A stretch of 64,000 bases of DNA from Acanthosepion pharaonis (GCA_903632075.3 CAHIKZ030000835.1:267501-331500), one strand, 5' to 3'. Counted from the stretch's first letter, positions 31,571 to 42,763 are shown. Notes: a model not told the origin generated them from the sequence alone. Numbers and translations: made by a program.

Positions 31571-32205
31571 TTACTGATATAAATAGAGACACACAGACAA
31601 AATATAGCCTGATACAAATTTATAACAGAAGAAATATGGTTCGGCTTGAAATCATTTGATACTGCTTGACATGTTTTTCAAAAAGCTTTCCGTTTAATAC
31701 AGAGATTACTTACTTACAATATCTAAAGAAATCTTTTTAACTTTCTCCTGAGTCCGAACATGATAATCTAGATTAAGTTTGCTTGACGGCTAAGATTCTT
31801 TGTGCTTTGTGAGTCTCAAGCCAGTTCTAAACTTTTGGAATTTACCTACATGCTTATGGATTAGAGAGTGATTGGACCTCTGTCAAGGTTGGCTAAGGAG
31901 GTAGAAGCTTTTTGCCTGTGCAGATAAAGTTGGTGTGAGAGTGGTTCACTGGAGTGCTTCCTTGCCTGCTCTCTCTTCTGTAGCTTGCAACAGATGAGAG
32001 ATTATGATATATGATGATAATACAGGGAGAAATGAATTAATGCTTTTCCCAAGAGCTGGAGTATGAACTTGATTTACTGATTCCACACACTCCAGACCAA
32101 GATCAGATAAGATAATTTTTTTAATCCAAGGTGATATATGGATATGATCTAATATCCTCACTGGATGTTAGAAACTGGATAATACTGAAGCCTTTCACAT
32201 CCACA
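31571..32205. other. unassigned DNA
   Basis: A worn SINE-like patch (gcttttcccaagagctgg, minus-strand S1 similarity) lies at about 32040-32075. Nothing else is recognised. Confidence 0.3.
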
Positions 32206-32215
32206 TATAGAAAAA

Positions 32216-32218
<3 letters not shown>

Positions 32219-32290
<72 letters not shown>
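32219..32290. repeat. (AT)n microsatellite with short AC core
   Basis: AT repeat interrupted once by acacac. Confidence 0.95.
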
Positions 32291-32292
<2 letters not shown>

Positions 32293-32439
32293 GATTACTT
32301 AACTTTTAAATATCAATTTTATCCTGACATCGATGTTTCTTTGTAAAAATTTCTAGTCTTCAAGGGTTTGGTTTTAAATGGTATTTACAATTTTTTTTCA
32401 CTTTGTTTTGCGTCTTTCAATCCACTTTTTTACATCATC

Positions 32440-32443
<4 letters not shown>

Positions 32444-32481
<38 letters not shown>
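32444..32481. repeat. (AT)n microsatellite
   Basis: AT repeat of about 37 bp. Confidence 0.95.
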
Positions 32482-32487
<6 letters not shown>

Positions 32488-32649
32488 AGTAAGAGAAAGT
32501 CCCAGAAATACACAAAGCATCATTTAACAACAAAAAGTATACAAATAGTACAACTATCTCAAAGCAAATTAGGAAAGTCCATAATGGTAATATTAGCTAA
32601 TTTCTTATAATATTATGTATTTAGAGATTAAAGTCATTTGTTCTGACCC

Positions 32650-33515
32650 TGGCATCTCAGCTTCATTCACTTTCCCAGCACTGTAATGTGGCTTCCCTCT
32701 GCCTTTTCTATAAATACCTTCATGGTAATTATTCTGATGAACTTTCCTCTATGGTACTTAGACTTTATGAATTTAAGCACAGCACCAGATTGGCAGCAAG
32801 TTCTCATCATTTCTACAGTTGAAGTAGCTAGATGTTCTATGCTAACACTTTCTTCTATCACACTTCTCACTTGTGGAACGATCCAAGCCAACTTTGATTC
32901 CCTAAAATTTAAATACAATGTCAGTCGTTATCTTCTCAGTTCATGTTCTTTTATTGTACTCTCTCCTTTATAGTGTTTTTATTTTTCACATATTCTGTGT
33001 TTGTTTCAGTCTTTGTTAGGAATGACTGCAAAAGACTTTCTCCTCTCAAATTTAGAAACAGAAGCACACAAATGCATGCTGGGATTTTTTTCTAACCAAT
33101 AAAATAGTCCGGTTCTCAGTTTCATATGACTCAGTTCTGATCTGTCTTGATGTCAGAATACTATGTTCATTTATCTGAATTTGTGTTAACCCCAATTCTT
33201 AATTTGTGAACTTTTTCCCATATTACTGTTGCTTTGTCTTGTATATATTGTTTGCTTGATTTATATTATTCTTTGCCCTGATTTTTTTCTTTTTCTTGTT
33301 GTTTATTGCAAACTTTGTCTGTTCTTGTTGTTGGACAGTCCTGCCATTTATTTACATTTAACCATGGCCACTCTACACTCTAACACTCAGTGACCCCTTG
33401 CATCTTAGTGGCTTTGTTGCCTTCCTGGGAGTGAAATGATTACAAAAAATATATATATAAAATGTATATATATATTTTTTATAATCATTTCTCCTGAGCA
33501 AGGTGATAATGTATT
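32650..33515 (+). pseudogene. LINE A 3' end with enlarged UTR, plus an opposing tail
   Basis: The coding end at 32650-32975 contains SLCLFYKYLHGNYSDELSS and TSHLWNDP-like decayed versions of the LINE A C-terminus. The usual UTR landmark accccttgcatcttagtgg appears only at about 33394, so roughly 400 bp of extra sequence lies between. A second LINE A tail in minus orientation (tcatttctcctgagcaagg) starts at about 33486, placing two tails end to end around an AT tract. Confidence 0.6.
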
Positions 33516-34085
33516 TATGACAATCATCTGCATTTAGACCATTGTGTGCAATGTAGATATAATGCAAGCATTGATATATTTATATAAACCCTGTTTCTAT
33601 GTTTTATGTGTATCCTGTCTTTTTTTTTTTTTTTTTTGCACTAAGAAAAATTACAGCTTGTTTCAGATTTTGTGGTTTGCATAAATAATGTTTTGACAAA
33701 AAATCAAAAGTAATTTTGAAATTTACTATTATTTTCTGTTTTCTTTAGATAATAGCATTTGTTTGTCGAGTCCCTCTGATTTGAACCTGTTTGAATTAAT
33801 TGCTTTTAAATGATAGGCTGTGATGTCATTGCAATTGATAGACAATAGATGCAATGAAATTCTAGATAAACAAGCTTGCCTTGTTTAATAAAACTGCAAT
33901 TGCTTTGACAGTCTTTTTGTTTCTCAAACAATTATGGCAATACGCCAACCACTGCCAGGAAACACCAAGTAATTCTGGAATTTACAATAAAGACATTGAA
34001 TTATTATTGATAGAATTAAGTAAAAATAAAATGAGATTTAACAAAAACATTGTTTTGTTTTCCTATCAGTTTTCAATAACACAAG
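33516..34085. other. unique DNA, no gene seen
   Basis: It has a poly-T run at 33620. Around 33760-33900 the sequence is repeat-free with attgatagacaatag and acaagcttgccttgttt (a near palindrome). No frame is supported. Confidence 0.3.
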
Positions 34086-34089
34086 AATT

Positions 34090-34905
34090 TGGAAATCAGT
34101 GTTAAGAATAAGGAGTGGGGAAGTCACAGAATCAATTGTGACGTCTGCTGCTAGGAAAGTTGGTTCACTGTGTCATGCTAGACAATTTTTATCACCAGAA
34201 TCTATTTTACATATTTATAACTCTACCATTTGTTCATGCTTTGAATATTGCTGCCACTTCTGTTCTGGTGCTCCTGCTATATATTTAGAGATTCTCAATA
34301 AAATCCAAAGAACAATCTACACTGTTGTTGCTCCTAACCTGGCAATTCCGCTTCAATCATTTTCTGTTGTAACCTAGGGAAGGTTACTGAATAAAATAAT
34401 CAAACAAAAGTTGGTAATGAATGATAATACTTAGGGCAAGAACAACACATATAAGATTCGCCAGCAGTGCACAGAAGAAGTAGTCAACTGCTAGAAGTGA
34501 GTCGAGTGAATTCCACAATGAATCTCCAACTGCAGACCAACATACAGTATTTACTACTGTATTTATGTGAATGGAGACATACCCATTATTATCCGTAGGT
34601 ATGCTACAACACTTTCCCATCACCGCCATAACATAACTTCCTTGTGCCTTTTCTATAAATACTTTCATGTTAATTGTTCAGATGAACTTTCCTCTATGCT
34701 ATCTAGACTTTAGGAATTTAAGTGCAGTACTAGATTGGCGGCAAGGTCTAATCATTTTACTATTGAATTGGCCGCTCGATGCAAATGTAAGTTCTATGTT
34801 AATAGTTTCTTCTATCACACTTCTTGTTTGTGAGCTATCTTCCAGAAAATGATTGGCATTGCATTTATATTTTTGAAGATCAAAGTTTTGCAGGAAAAAC
34901 ATATT
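34090..34905 (+). pseudogene. LINE A RT thumb/C-terminal part with inversion junction
   Basis: A plus frame (34099-34377) reads SAARKVGSLCHARQFLSPES, then ILHIYNSTICSCFEYCCHFC, then SGAPAIYLEILNKIQRTIY. This matches the region after the reverse-transcriptase palm in CR1/Jockey LINEs. A foreign ~225-bp stretch (about 34378-34600) then breaks it, after which the LINE continues (LCLFYKYFHVNCSDELSS). At about 34850 the sequence flips: the next ~55 bp encode FDLQKYKCNANHFL on the minus strand. An inverted junction suggests twin-priming or a second insertion. Confidence 0.65.
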
Positions 34906-35095
34906 GGAGACAATGTTTGATTTCAATAAGAAAGAAAGAAAAGAGAAGATAGAGAAGGTGATAATGCTCATGTATTTAATGCCAGCTTCAGTGAAATAAA
35001 AAAAAATCTTGTCAATTTCAAATCTTTTCATTTGTATCCTCTTCCTTCTTTAAATAATGACCTGCATTCCTTACTTACAATTTTTATTTTGTTAA

Positions 35096-35917
35096 CTCTT
35101 TCCTTACCAATTATTTTTGGAAAAACGTTTCATTTTCAGATGATGTTTTAATTTGTTTTTGTTGTAATGGAATGTCTCACACTCCCTATCACCTATGTGG
35201 ACTGACTATATTAGTAGCTATATATAGTGAGCACAGGATATATCTGGGGTTTGCTTCAGGAATTACTAGTCTATCACCCGATTCCCTGTCTTTCTGTAGT
35301 GTATTTTCTTTTACAATAAATCTCTCTTCTTTCATCTACGTTCATGTTGCTATTTCTTCACTTGAGTATTACCTTTGTCTGTGTTATAGTGGAACACACC
35401 TATTCTATAGTTAATAGACCCTCCCACCTATAATAAGGAGTAGTAGGATTCGCTCAGGGAGTTGGTCAGTCAGTTGATGTTGGACGACTGTTAGTCGGAT
35501 ATTAAAGTATCAGCCACCACAACTAGATTACTGCGTCATTACCTATTATATCAAGTTCCTAACATTTTGTACATCAAACCTATTTTAGGACCGACTTAGT
35601 ACAAATACAAGCCTCCACTGTGAAACCACTCTACAACAGTCTGTTTGTAATCTCTTTAAGGATACAACTGTTTTTAATATAGTAATTAAGAAACTGAGGC
35701 ACCTTGAAGTACCTGAGCAGTGGCTAACACCTCTACCAGATGTACAAGTTGACAATTGGACTCCTTTCATGCTCAGTCAGGCATAAAAAAAAAATCTACA
35801 TATAAACACGTCTATAGCTAGTTTTTGAACATTATGTTTTGGATGTGTTCATTTGTCCATGTCTGAAAAAGACACTTTCAGTAAAAACATATGCACACGT
35901 CTGTGCCGAGGAAGGGG
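35096..35917. mobile_element. 822-bp piggyBac-like insertion (TTAA-flanked)
   Basis: TTAA occurs at 35092-35095 and 35918-35921. The homologous uninterrupted site at 51453-51456 has a single TTAA, which proves an insertion. Ends are ctctttcctta on the left and, read inward from the right, ccccttcctcggc, so a short imperfect TIR is present. The open frames inside (for example 35172-35414) do not resemble a transposase. Internal LTR-like sequence (35382-35564) may be a nested element. Confidence 0.7.
35382..35564 (+). mobile_element. LTR-like segment (TGTTA...TAACA)
   Basis: It starts tgttatagtgg and ends gttcctaaca, so the 5-bp ends are inverted repeats. It has a cctataataagg TATA-like box (about 35428) and an attaaa signal (about 35500). 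No target duplication is visible (GTCTG against TTTTG), so the call is weak. Confidence 0.35.
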
Positions 35918-36050
35918 TTAAAGTTATTAAGCTCAAATATATAATTGGGCAATTCCTGAGGATATGTTATAGCCATGGAACTCACAAGGAGCTTATTCAA
36001 TCATTAACTTAAATTCAAACAAGAAAACAGTGAAATGTTCATGGGTCATT

Positions 36051-36224
36051 CTAGTTTTCTTTTATTCTTTAAATAAGCAAACAAAAATTAAATTATGTAT
36101 TTTAATTTGTCTCCAGCCATTGATCTAAATTGATAAAACCAGATCTTATACATATAAATAGTGGGAGACTTTTTACAAATTGAAGCATAGATTTTTCTTA
36201 TTATGGGGAAGGAAGGCTTATTTT
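36051..36224. other. short unassigned AT-rich stretch
   Basis: Nothing recognised. Confidence 0.3.
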
Positions 36225-37757
36225 TTTTTTTTTTTAATCATATCAACACATGTAAGTCAGTTATGCCACTAGGAGACAAGGAGTTATTGAGTGTGAAAGA
36301 ATAAGAAAAAAAGGAAACATTAATAAGAGTTGAGAACAACAGAAGAGTAATCAGGAAGACAGTAGATAACGATTGATGTTGAAATTTTTGAAGGTCAACG
36401 TTGGCTGGAAAGAATGGAGCCGGAAGAGAGTTCCACAAGTGAGAAGTGTGATAAAAGAAACTGTTAGTATAGAATTTACAGTTGCATCTAGCAAATTCAA
36501 CTATGAATTGATGAGACTTGGTACCAATCTAGTGCTACTGAAATTCATAAAGTCTAAATATCATCGCAAAAGAGTTCATCCTAATAGTTACCATGAAGGT
36601 ATTTATAGAAAAGGCACAGGGAAGCTCCTTTACAGTGGTGGGGAAAATATCTGAAGCCAAGATGCCAGGTCAGGACCAATAATATTGCTGATTCTTTGGA
36701 ATTTATCAAGAATCTCTAAATATACAGCAGAAACAACGAACCATATGTGGCAGCAATATTCAAAGCATGGATGAATGGTGAACTTATAGATTCAGAGGAG
36801 AAAAATTGTCTATAACGACACAGTAAACCAACATTTTCATGTAGCAATGGATTCAATATAATCCCTTTACTTCATGTCAGCTGAGAATGTAAGCCCAAGT
36901 AGGTGCAACAAGTCACTCTCATGGAGATTAGTTTTCAGCCATACTGATGGGAGGCAGGACTGGGTATTTCAGGTAATTGATAGAGAGAAATTTTATTTTG
37001 GAGGCATTAAAATTAACAAGTCATTCCTTGCCCCCAGTTAACAACAGACTTTAGGTCATTTTTGAGATCAATTGTCAATTTGACCTCATCGAACTGATCA
37101 GAGTTACTATCAAAACAGGAGTAAATGTTTGTCATCAGCATACATACGAAGTTGAGAATACATGTCATCAGGAAAATCGTTGATGAAAATTAAAAACAAA
37201 GTAGATCCAAGGATAGAGCCCTCGGGGGCACCTGCATTAGTACAAAATGATCTAGAAGAGTGGCCAGTCAAGATAACTTTCATTTTACGATTTGATAAGA
37301 AAGACTGAATCAATTTATTTCCACGGAAATGCCTTTCAACTTATAAAGGAGATCAGAGTATGTGAAACCCTACCAAATACTTTTGATATGTCAAAAGCTA
37401 GAGCCAAAGCTTCACCATTCTTATCTAAAGCTTGCTAGACTTTTTCAGCAATCATTGTTAGTACAACAGCAAGATCTAGAGAAGTGATAGCTTGTCTAAA
37501 GAAGGCCTGGTGATGTAAGATGCTTAACCAATTCAGAATTGGCTAGGGCCTCAGTTTACCAAAAAGAAGTAAAAGTCTAATAGGCCAATAGTTGGAAGGG
37601 TCAGATGGTTTGTTTACCAGAGTTCTTCAAGATTGGAACAAAAGAGGACTTCCAACAAAAAGAAAAGCAAGAAGCAGTGAGGCATTTATTATACAGTTTA
37701 GAGAGGACAGGAGCCAGTCCAGGGGTACATTTTTAAAGACTATTAAAGGGATACCAC
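36225..37757 (-). pseudogene. LINE A, longest copy: reverse transcriptase to 3' UTR
   Basis: The minus strand starts within RT motif 1-2 (GIPLIVFKN, then KLYNKCL in a shifted frame, then PSNYWPI-like). It continues through ALALAFDISK (the first catalytic Asp region), GAPEGSILGSTLFLIFINDF and YADD at 37131-37142, the RT active-site box. It then decays through the thumb (IHALNIAATYGSL) to the C-terminus and UTR near 36240. Multiple frameshifts and stops exist. The endonuclease part is missing; the 5' end abuts element V. CR1/Jockey-group assignment is by motif style. Confidence 0.85.
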
Positions 37758-38285
37758 ACCTCGGTAGGATGATAAACTACATTCATCAGCAAGGCGGTTT
37801 TGTAGAATGGGGAACAACTTCTTAATTGTTCCCAGGTTCACACTGACTCATTGTGGTAGCACTTGTTAGGGTCCCAACTAAGTGTAAAACCCAAAAATTG
37901 GGGTCAAAACACTGTGAAAGAATAAAAATACATATTTATAGCAAAAATATCATAGTTAAAAAATTCTCAGTAATACATTTTTGGAAAAAAAAAAAAAAAA
38001 AGAAAAAAATTCCCAGTAATACATTTTTGAAAAAAAAGAAAAAAATACATTTTTTGAAAAAAAAAAAAAAAGAAAAAAATTCCCAGTAATACATTTTTGA
38101 AAAAAAAAAAAAAAAACTTCCCAGTAAGACATTTTGGAAAAAAAAAAAAAAAAAGAAAAGAAAAAAATTACCAGTAATACATTTTTTTTTAAAAAGAAAT
38201 TACTAATGATCCCAAGAATATTAAATTTCAGCATTAAATGACCCATAAGCCACTAAACAAACAAATAAACAGGGATACAATCAGG
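37757..38285 (-). mobile_element. element V copy 2, reverse orientation
   Basis: Read on the minus strand it has the same flanks as 19800-20575: gggtcatttaatgc, then a core of about seven units of atgtattactggga plus T/A runs, then ttcacagtgttttgacccca, agttgggaccctaac and gaatgtagtttatc. The core (about 37960-38200) has drifted toward long A runs on the plus strand. LINE A begins where the similarity stops. Confidence 0.7.
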
Positions 38286-38800
38286 TCCATTTGATTTGTG
38301 GGAGCCAGAAAAAATTACTTTTAGATAGGGGAGTGGTTTGCATAAATAGGAAGCTCTACACAATTCCATTGGATTTGATCAAAACTTTTGATGGACACAG
38401 AATTTGTCATTTGACATCCTCTTCCAACTTTTTGTTTCTATTCCTTGGAAAAATATGCTTTTGTTGAAAGTTGCTCTGTAGATTTGAAGATTAAGAAAGG
38501 ATTTTATGGGGTTTGTTTACCAATTCCCTGTCTGCAGAGTTTCTTTCTGTTAGTAAGGAGAATTAGTGAATGGCATTTACAACACAGACGTATTTGCTGT
38601 TTTTCAACAAAAATTTCTCACAATGTTGTTGCCTAACAGAACACACAAGATTGATAAATTACTTTCAAAAATGAAAGCTAAAAATGCTTGGGAAGATAGA
38701 AAGACAAAAGCAACTAATTTAAGCTTTAAAAGAATTACATTATGCCTTTGTTTCCTTTTTTTGTTTTGTTTTGTTTTTTAGATCTTTTATTTTCTTTTTT
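38286..38800. other. mostly unique DNA, no gene seen
   Basis: Short frames (38445-38636, 38566-38781) have no recognisable match. Confidence 0.3.
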
Positions 38801-38809
38801 CTTTTGTAT

Positions 38810-39060
38810 ATTCTTGACCTTCTCTCTATCTTGTCCTCTCTTTATCCACCTTTAACTTTACTCTCTCTTTTCCACTTCTATATAACCTTCCCTCTATCTT
38901 TTATTCACACTCTACTTTTCTTTTTGATCTTCTCTCTATCTTGTCCTCTCTTTATGTACCGTTAACTTTGCTCTCTCTTTCCCACTTCTATATAACCTTC
39001 CCTCTATTTTATGCTACCATACCTTTATACACACACAACCTTTCCTTCTCTCTCTTTTTT
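38810..39060. repeat. pyrimidine tract with two 113-bp units
   Basis: The block cttctctctatcttgtcctc...ataaccttccctctat occurs at about 38818-38902 and 38931-39013. The surrounding sequence is C/T-rich. Long frames over it are compositional. Confidence 0.75.
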
Positions 39061-39064
39061 TTTC

Positions 39065-39160
39065 CCTTTTTTAATCAATTCACCCCATTCAAAGCCATAA
39101 TACCACTAAGATGCAAGGGGCTACTGGGAATGAAAGAATATGAAAATATATTAGAAGGAA
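39065..39160 (-). mobile_element. LINE A 3' tail
   Basis: It contains aatcaattcaccccattc, taccactaagatgcaagggg and ctactgggaatgaaagaat, the UTR signature. A SINE-like piece (aaacctctactcctgttcaa) follows to about 39230, also seen at 62490-62520. Confidence 0.65.
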
Positions 39161-39239
39161 TTGGAAACCCAATCCCAAGCAGGAAACAAGGAATAAACCT
39201 CTACTCCTGTTCAAGAGCTCTATCCTGTGCTTTCTTTAT

Positions 39240-39384
39240 CCACCTTTCTCTCTCTCTCTCTTACTTTTTTTGTCAAATTTTCACCTGTCTAACCTTCCCT
39301 TTACCAAATTTAATTTTAATCTCTCTCTTTTTTTCAGTGGGAACATCTTTCTTTAATTTTTAACATTCTCTCTATCATCATCAT
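39240..39384. repeat. pyrimidine tract and (ATC)n
   Basis: CT-rich sequence ends in about six ATC units at 39375-39398. Confidence 0.7.
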
Positions 39385-39965
39385 CATCATCATCATCAGT
39401 CCCTTGACGGCTTCAATCCCGGGTGGGTGGGGGGTAGGTGGCATGAGGGTAGAAGAAACAGACATCCTCCTCCAGAATGATCTGTTGGTAGGAGTTCTCG
39501 CGTTGTCATGTCTGTCCTCTCTTTGATGTTGTCGTCCCCACTTGCATCTGCCTTCAACACTGCTTTGCATGATGATCTTGCAGAGGTTGTTATACCATGT
39601 GATGTGGCCAAACTATCTTCCAACGCTTAATAGTGTTGAAGAGAGATTCCTGTCGGCCCACGAGACTTTTGATTTTGCTCTGTACATAGTCATTGGTTTT
39701 TTGCTCTCAGTAGATGTCAGGGAGCTTTTTCAAGGATTTGTTCTTGAACATCTGGATCCTTTTCCTTGCCTCAACCAAGAAAATCCAAATTTCACATCCA
39801 TAGAGGAGGATGGATACAATCAGCAGATTGCAGAGCTTGAACTTGCTATCGAAGCTGGTGCTGCTTTTTCATATCTTTTTCAGTCTGGCCATCGCTGCTA
39901 CAATTGTGGCAATCTGTGCGCAAATCTCTGCATTGTAGGTATCATCAAAAGATGACACCTTCAAT
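39385..39965 (-). pseudogene. LINE C, RT thumb to C-terminus
   Basis: The minus strand reads CNLLIVSILLYGCEIWIF, then VEARKRIQMFKNKSLKKLP, then EQKTNDYVQSKIKSLVG and QESLFNTIKRWKIVWPHHM. This is the familiar LLYGCETWTL / R-Q-FE-KCLRKLL end of endonuclease-reverse transcriptase LINEs of the RTE/CR1-like type. It is further from LINE A and B. Stops and lost pieces mark it as dead. Confidence 0.75.
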
Positions 39966-40033
39966 GCAGATATCTATCATTCTGTTCAACTTTACTCTGT
40001 TTCTTTCTTTTTTTATATACTATATTTTGTTTT

Positions 40034-40037
<4 letters not shown>

Positions 40038-40082
<45 letters not shown>

Positions 40083-40083
40083 A
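40038..40083. repeat. (AT)n microsatellite
   Basis: Two AT tracts separated by one extra T. Confidence 0.95.
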
Positions 40084-40189
40084 ATTTCTCTTCCTCTCAT
40101 TTTTTTGATTGTGACAGTACTTTATTATTTTGTGAGTGAATATTGTATTAGCAATATTTGTAGATAATAATGATTTTCAGATACAAATT

Positions 40190-40425
40190 CTACTATTTAA
40201 CCCATAGCTGGGATGGAGAAAGGTACTTGCACCTGAGTGAATGCAACGAACCCGAACTGAATTTGGCTGTCTGATTTCTCATTCTGAACCGTTATCCATT
40301 ATGCCAACTGCACATCCAAGCTTACAGCACCTGGTATTCAAGAACAGTCACACCTTCTAGGTACTGACCAGACTCAACATTGCTTAACTTTGGGGATTGG
40401 ATAGGAACTGGTGTTTCAATGTGTA
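40190..40425 (-). mobile_element. 5S-tRNA chimeric SINE, truncated
   Basis: The minus strand has the 5S-like head (caatgttgagtctggtcag, then taccaggtgctgtaag), the tRNA-like body (ggcataatggataacgg, then cagttcgggttcg) and the core to cagctatgggttaaatag. The LINE-like tail is missing and the very 5' end of the 5S part is lost. Confidence 0.8.
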
Positions 40426-40429
40426 TTTT

Positions 40430-40765
40430 TATTTTATTCGATAAAAATTTGTTAATTATTATTGTTATTATTATAATCTTTTTGCTTTTTATTGTAACTT
40501 TGGTCAGACTGTCATTCTATCGTAGTTTATTGACAATATAGAAGTGAAAAAAGATATGGTTTTGGGGAAATTTGAACTGTTTTGCCTCAGGGGAAAAATA
40601 AATTTGAAAGTAAATAGTATTTTTTTTGGTTTTTCAAAGATAAGTAAAAAAAAAAAAAAATTAGGATTTATTTTGAAAAATTAAATTAAAAAGCCAATAT
40701 TAAAAAAAATTTCAGTTGTTTATCATATGTGACCATATACAGAATTTAGATTGATAGAAATTACA
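40430..40765. other. AT-rich DNA, nothing recognised
   Basis: No frame or shared repeat. Confidence 0.3.
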
Positions 40766-40767
40766 AG

Positions 40768-41232
40768 TTATTTACAAAACTAGCTACTAAAGACTATATT
40801 CTTACTTATTATATTACTAGTGTACTCATGTTGTCAAAAATGACAGCAACTGTTAGTGAGATGCAATGAAATGAAAGTTTTGAAATAATTTATTGAGATT
40901 TAATAAAGTGACAATAAAGATTTCAAAATTAAGATATAAAACCAATGAACTGTTTAGTTAATGCATTCCCTTTATATATTTTTTCATTTAGACATTCATT
41001 GATATCTATGATTCATTGATTACTCCTGGTATCGTATAAATTGCATTTTCATGTTAAAAATTTGATGCGTTTAATTTAACAGTGAAATGGAAATATCTCT
41101 CAAATCTTGACTCCAGTTACTTTCTCATAGATGTGATATGGCTGTCTTTAGTTATTTATAAAACTAGCTACTTAAGACTATATTCTTACTTATTATATTA
41201 CTAGTGTACCCATGCCATCAAAATTGATGGCA
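40768..41232 (+). repeat. 83-bp direct repeat flanking ~300 bp
   Basis: 40768-40850 and 41150-41232 share caaaactagctac-aaagac, tattcttacttattatatta and ctagtgtac-catg, differing at few sites. They could be ends of one element or a local duplication. Confidence 0.6.
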
Positions 41233-41352
41233 AGAAGGAATGTATCAGAAGTAATATGTATTATAACAATATCAGTATACGTCAATGGGACCAAGTTAGC
41301 ACAGTACCAAGTGGGTAATCATTATTTTGCACACTGACCCTCAATTGTTATG

Positions 41353-41395
<43 letters not shown>
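41353..41395. repeat. (AT)n microsatellite
   Basis: AT repeat of about 42 bp. Confidence 0.95.
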
Positions 41396-41397
<2 letters not shown>

Positions 41398-41449
41398 GTA
41401 AGCAAATATATGCATATAGATCCAGCAGTATGAAGAAAAATATACGGGG

Positions 41450-41805
41450 AAAAACAAACGAAAATCCTAATATGCAATTATGCTGTTTTAATGTTAATAT
41501 AATGTCAACATCAGACATTTCGGTCTAGTTTCAAAATACTATATTTTAGGAATACGTTTTCACAACATTGCCCATGTGACGCCGACGTGATCATATTAAA
41601 ACGGAACGCTGATCTTGAAAAATTTCAGTTATCTGTTTTGATTAGTTTTACTCTTATGTCCATCGTCTTTTCATGTTGAATTAAATATAGTCTAGTGTTA
41701 ATTATGTTTTATGAATATGTCCTGAAGATGGTCAACTAGACCGAAACGTCCGACGTTGACATTATATTAACATTAAAACAGCATAATTGCATATTAGGAT
41801 TTTTT
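41450..41805. mobile_element. MITE with ~70-bp inverted ends
   Basis: The left end (aatcctaatatgcaattatg, then ctgttttaatgttaatataa) is mirrored on the right from about 41731. Near the inner edges are tttcggtctag and ctagaccgaaacg. The total is about 350 bp. It lies between two (AT)n tracts and shows no coding region. Confidence 0.8.
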
Positions 41806-41833
41806 TTTTTTTGTTTTTGCATATATATATTTT

Positions 41834-41837
<4 letters not shown>

Positions 41838-41876
<39 letters not shown>
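41838..41876. repeat. (AT)n microsatellite
   Basis: AT repeat between two inverted-repeat elements. Confidence 0.95.
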
Positions 41877-41881
<5 letters not shown>

Positions 41882-42058
41882 AATAAAAACAGACCATGTT
41901 AAGATTCCATGTAATAAGCTATTTCACCATAACCCCTTTAACAGGGTTCTGGATCATCAGACTTTACTTCCAAAGTCTGATGATCCAGAACCCTGTAAAA
42001 GGGGTGCGGTGAAATAGCTTATTACATGGAATCTTAACGGTTTGTTTTTTTATTCAAA
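41877..42058. mobile_element. near-perfect 88-bp-arm palindrome
   Basis: Arms 41877-41965 and 41972-42058 pair almost fully around a 6-bp loop (acttcc), with a handful of mismatches. Landmarks are taataagctatttcacc / ggtgaaatagcttatta. One arm has a diverged single-copy relative at about 56020-56110 (ctgatgatccggtgtgc, then ggtgaaataaattatta). It is a fold-back element or an inverted duplicate of an element end. Confidence 0.85.
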
Positions 42059-42140
42059 CATATCTGCTCTGAATTTTACATTGAGCTCTCTGGATATCAT
42101 TCTCCTCGGGTCTACCCATACGGATTACCTAAGTTTATAA

Positions 42141-42141
<1 letters not shown>

Positions 42142-42178
<37 letters not shown>

Positions 42179-42191
42179 TGTGTGTGGGGTG

Positions 42192-42230
<39 letters not shown>
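42142..42230. repeat. (AT)n-(GT)n-(AT)n microsatellite
   Basis: Two AT tracts flank gtgtgtgtgtgtgggg. Confidence 0.95.
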
Positions 42231-42231
<1 letters not shown>

Positions 42232-42461
42232 TAGGCCACAAAAATCTCCTGAGCCGACCAAGCATAGAAATAAATACAATATGGGGAACCAGTAATAAGG
42301 AGTGCCAGAGAAAAGCAATGATAACAAAGTTGCAATATGAACTCTGGTAAAGACATGCAATAATAACAGCAAAAAAAATTGCAATATGAGCACTGGTAAA
42401 AATGATGCTGAAAACATTAGGTTTATAATACTCAGAAGTTCATACCCAGATGTCCTCAAGG

Positions 42462-42759
42462 ACACATGGACAGTGGATAAAAGCGTTGGTTAGATCCAGT
42501 GACAGACCCAAAGAAGGTGAGTTCAATTCCTGGTTCAGACAGGCAGTGGAGAACTTTCAGAAGGGAAAATTAGCAGGAGATAACTGATAACTGACATCCA
42601 TCAAACATGGCACGTGGAATTAGAGCAGTCTACCCCAGCGATCGAAATAAAGGGTTCAGTTCGAAATTCCAACCACCTGAAGAAGGGCGAGGTACAACGG
42701 CAAACGTTGTGACAAATATGGCGACAAAGATGAGGACAATAGTCCGACTAATGTAAATA

Positions 42760-42762
<3 letters not shown>
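42462..42762 (+). mobile_element. SINE family K (tRNA head, conserved tail)
   Basis: The head acagtggataaaagcgttgg and B-box-like gagttcaattcctggttc are followed by a body with gcacgtggaattagagcag. The conserved tail is cacctgaagaagggcg, then caaacgttgtgac and gatgaggacaatagtcc. The head recurs at 61420 and 62335, the tail (minus) at 62105-62330. It ends in an (AT)n tract. Confidence 0.75.

Positions 42763-42763
<1 letters not shown>

Larger units (their letters stand above)
34930..36050 (+). repeat. repeat Z, copy 1, interrupted
   Basis: 34930-35095 and 35918-36050 together match 51300-51610: cttgtcaatttcaaatct, gacctgc-ttc, tattaagctcaaatat and gagcttattcaatcattaac. The gap is exactly the TTAA-flanked insertion at 35096-35917. 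Confidence 0.65.

Noticed and set aside
39542..39955. 137-codon plus-strand frame with an acidic patch
   Set aside because: It is antisense to LINE C; the minus-strand LINE motifs are far more specific.
42112..42465. 117-codon minus-strand frame with Tyr-Ile runs
   Set aside because: The runs are translations of AT and GT microsatellites; the remainder has no recognisable domain.
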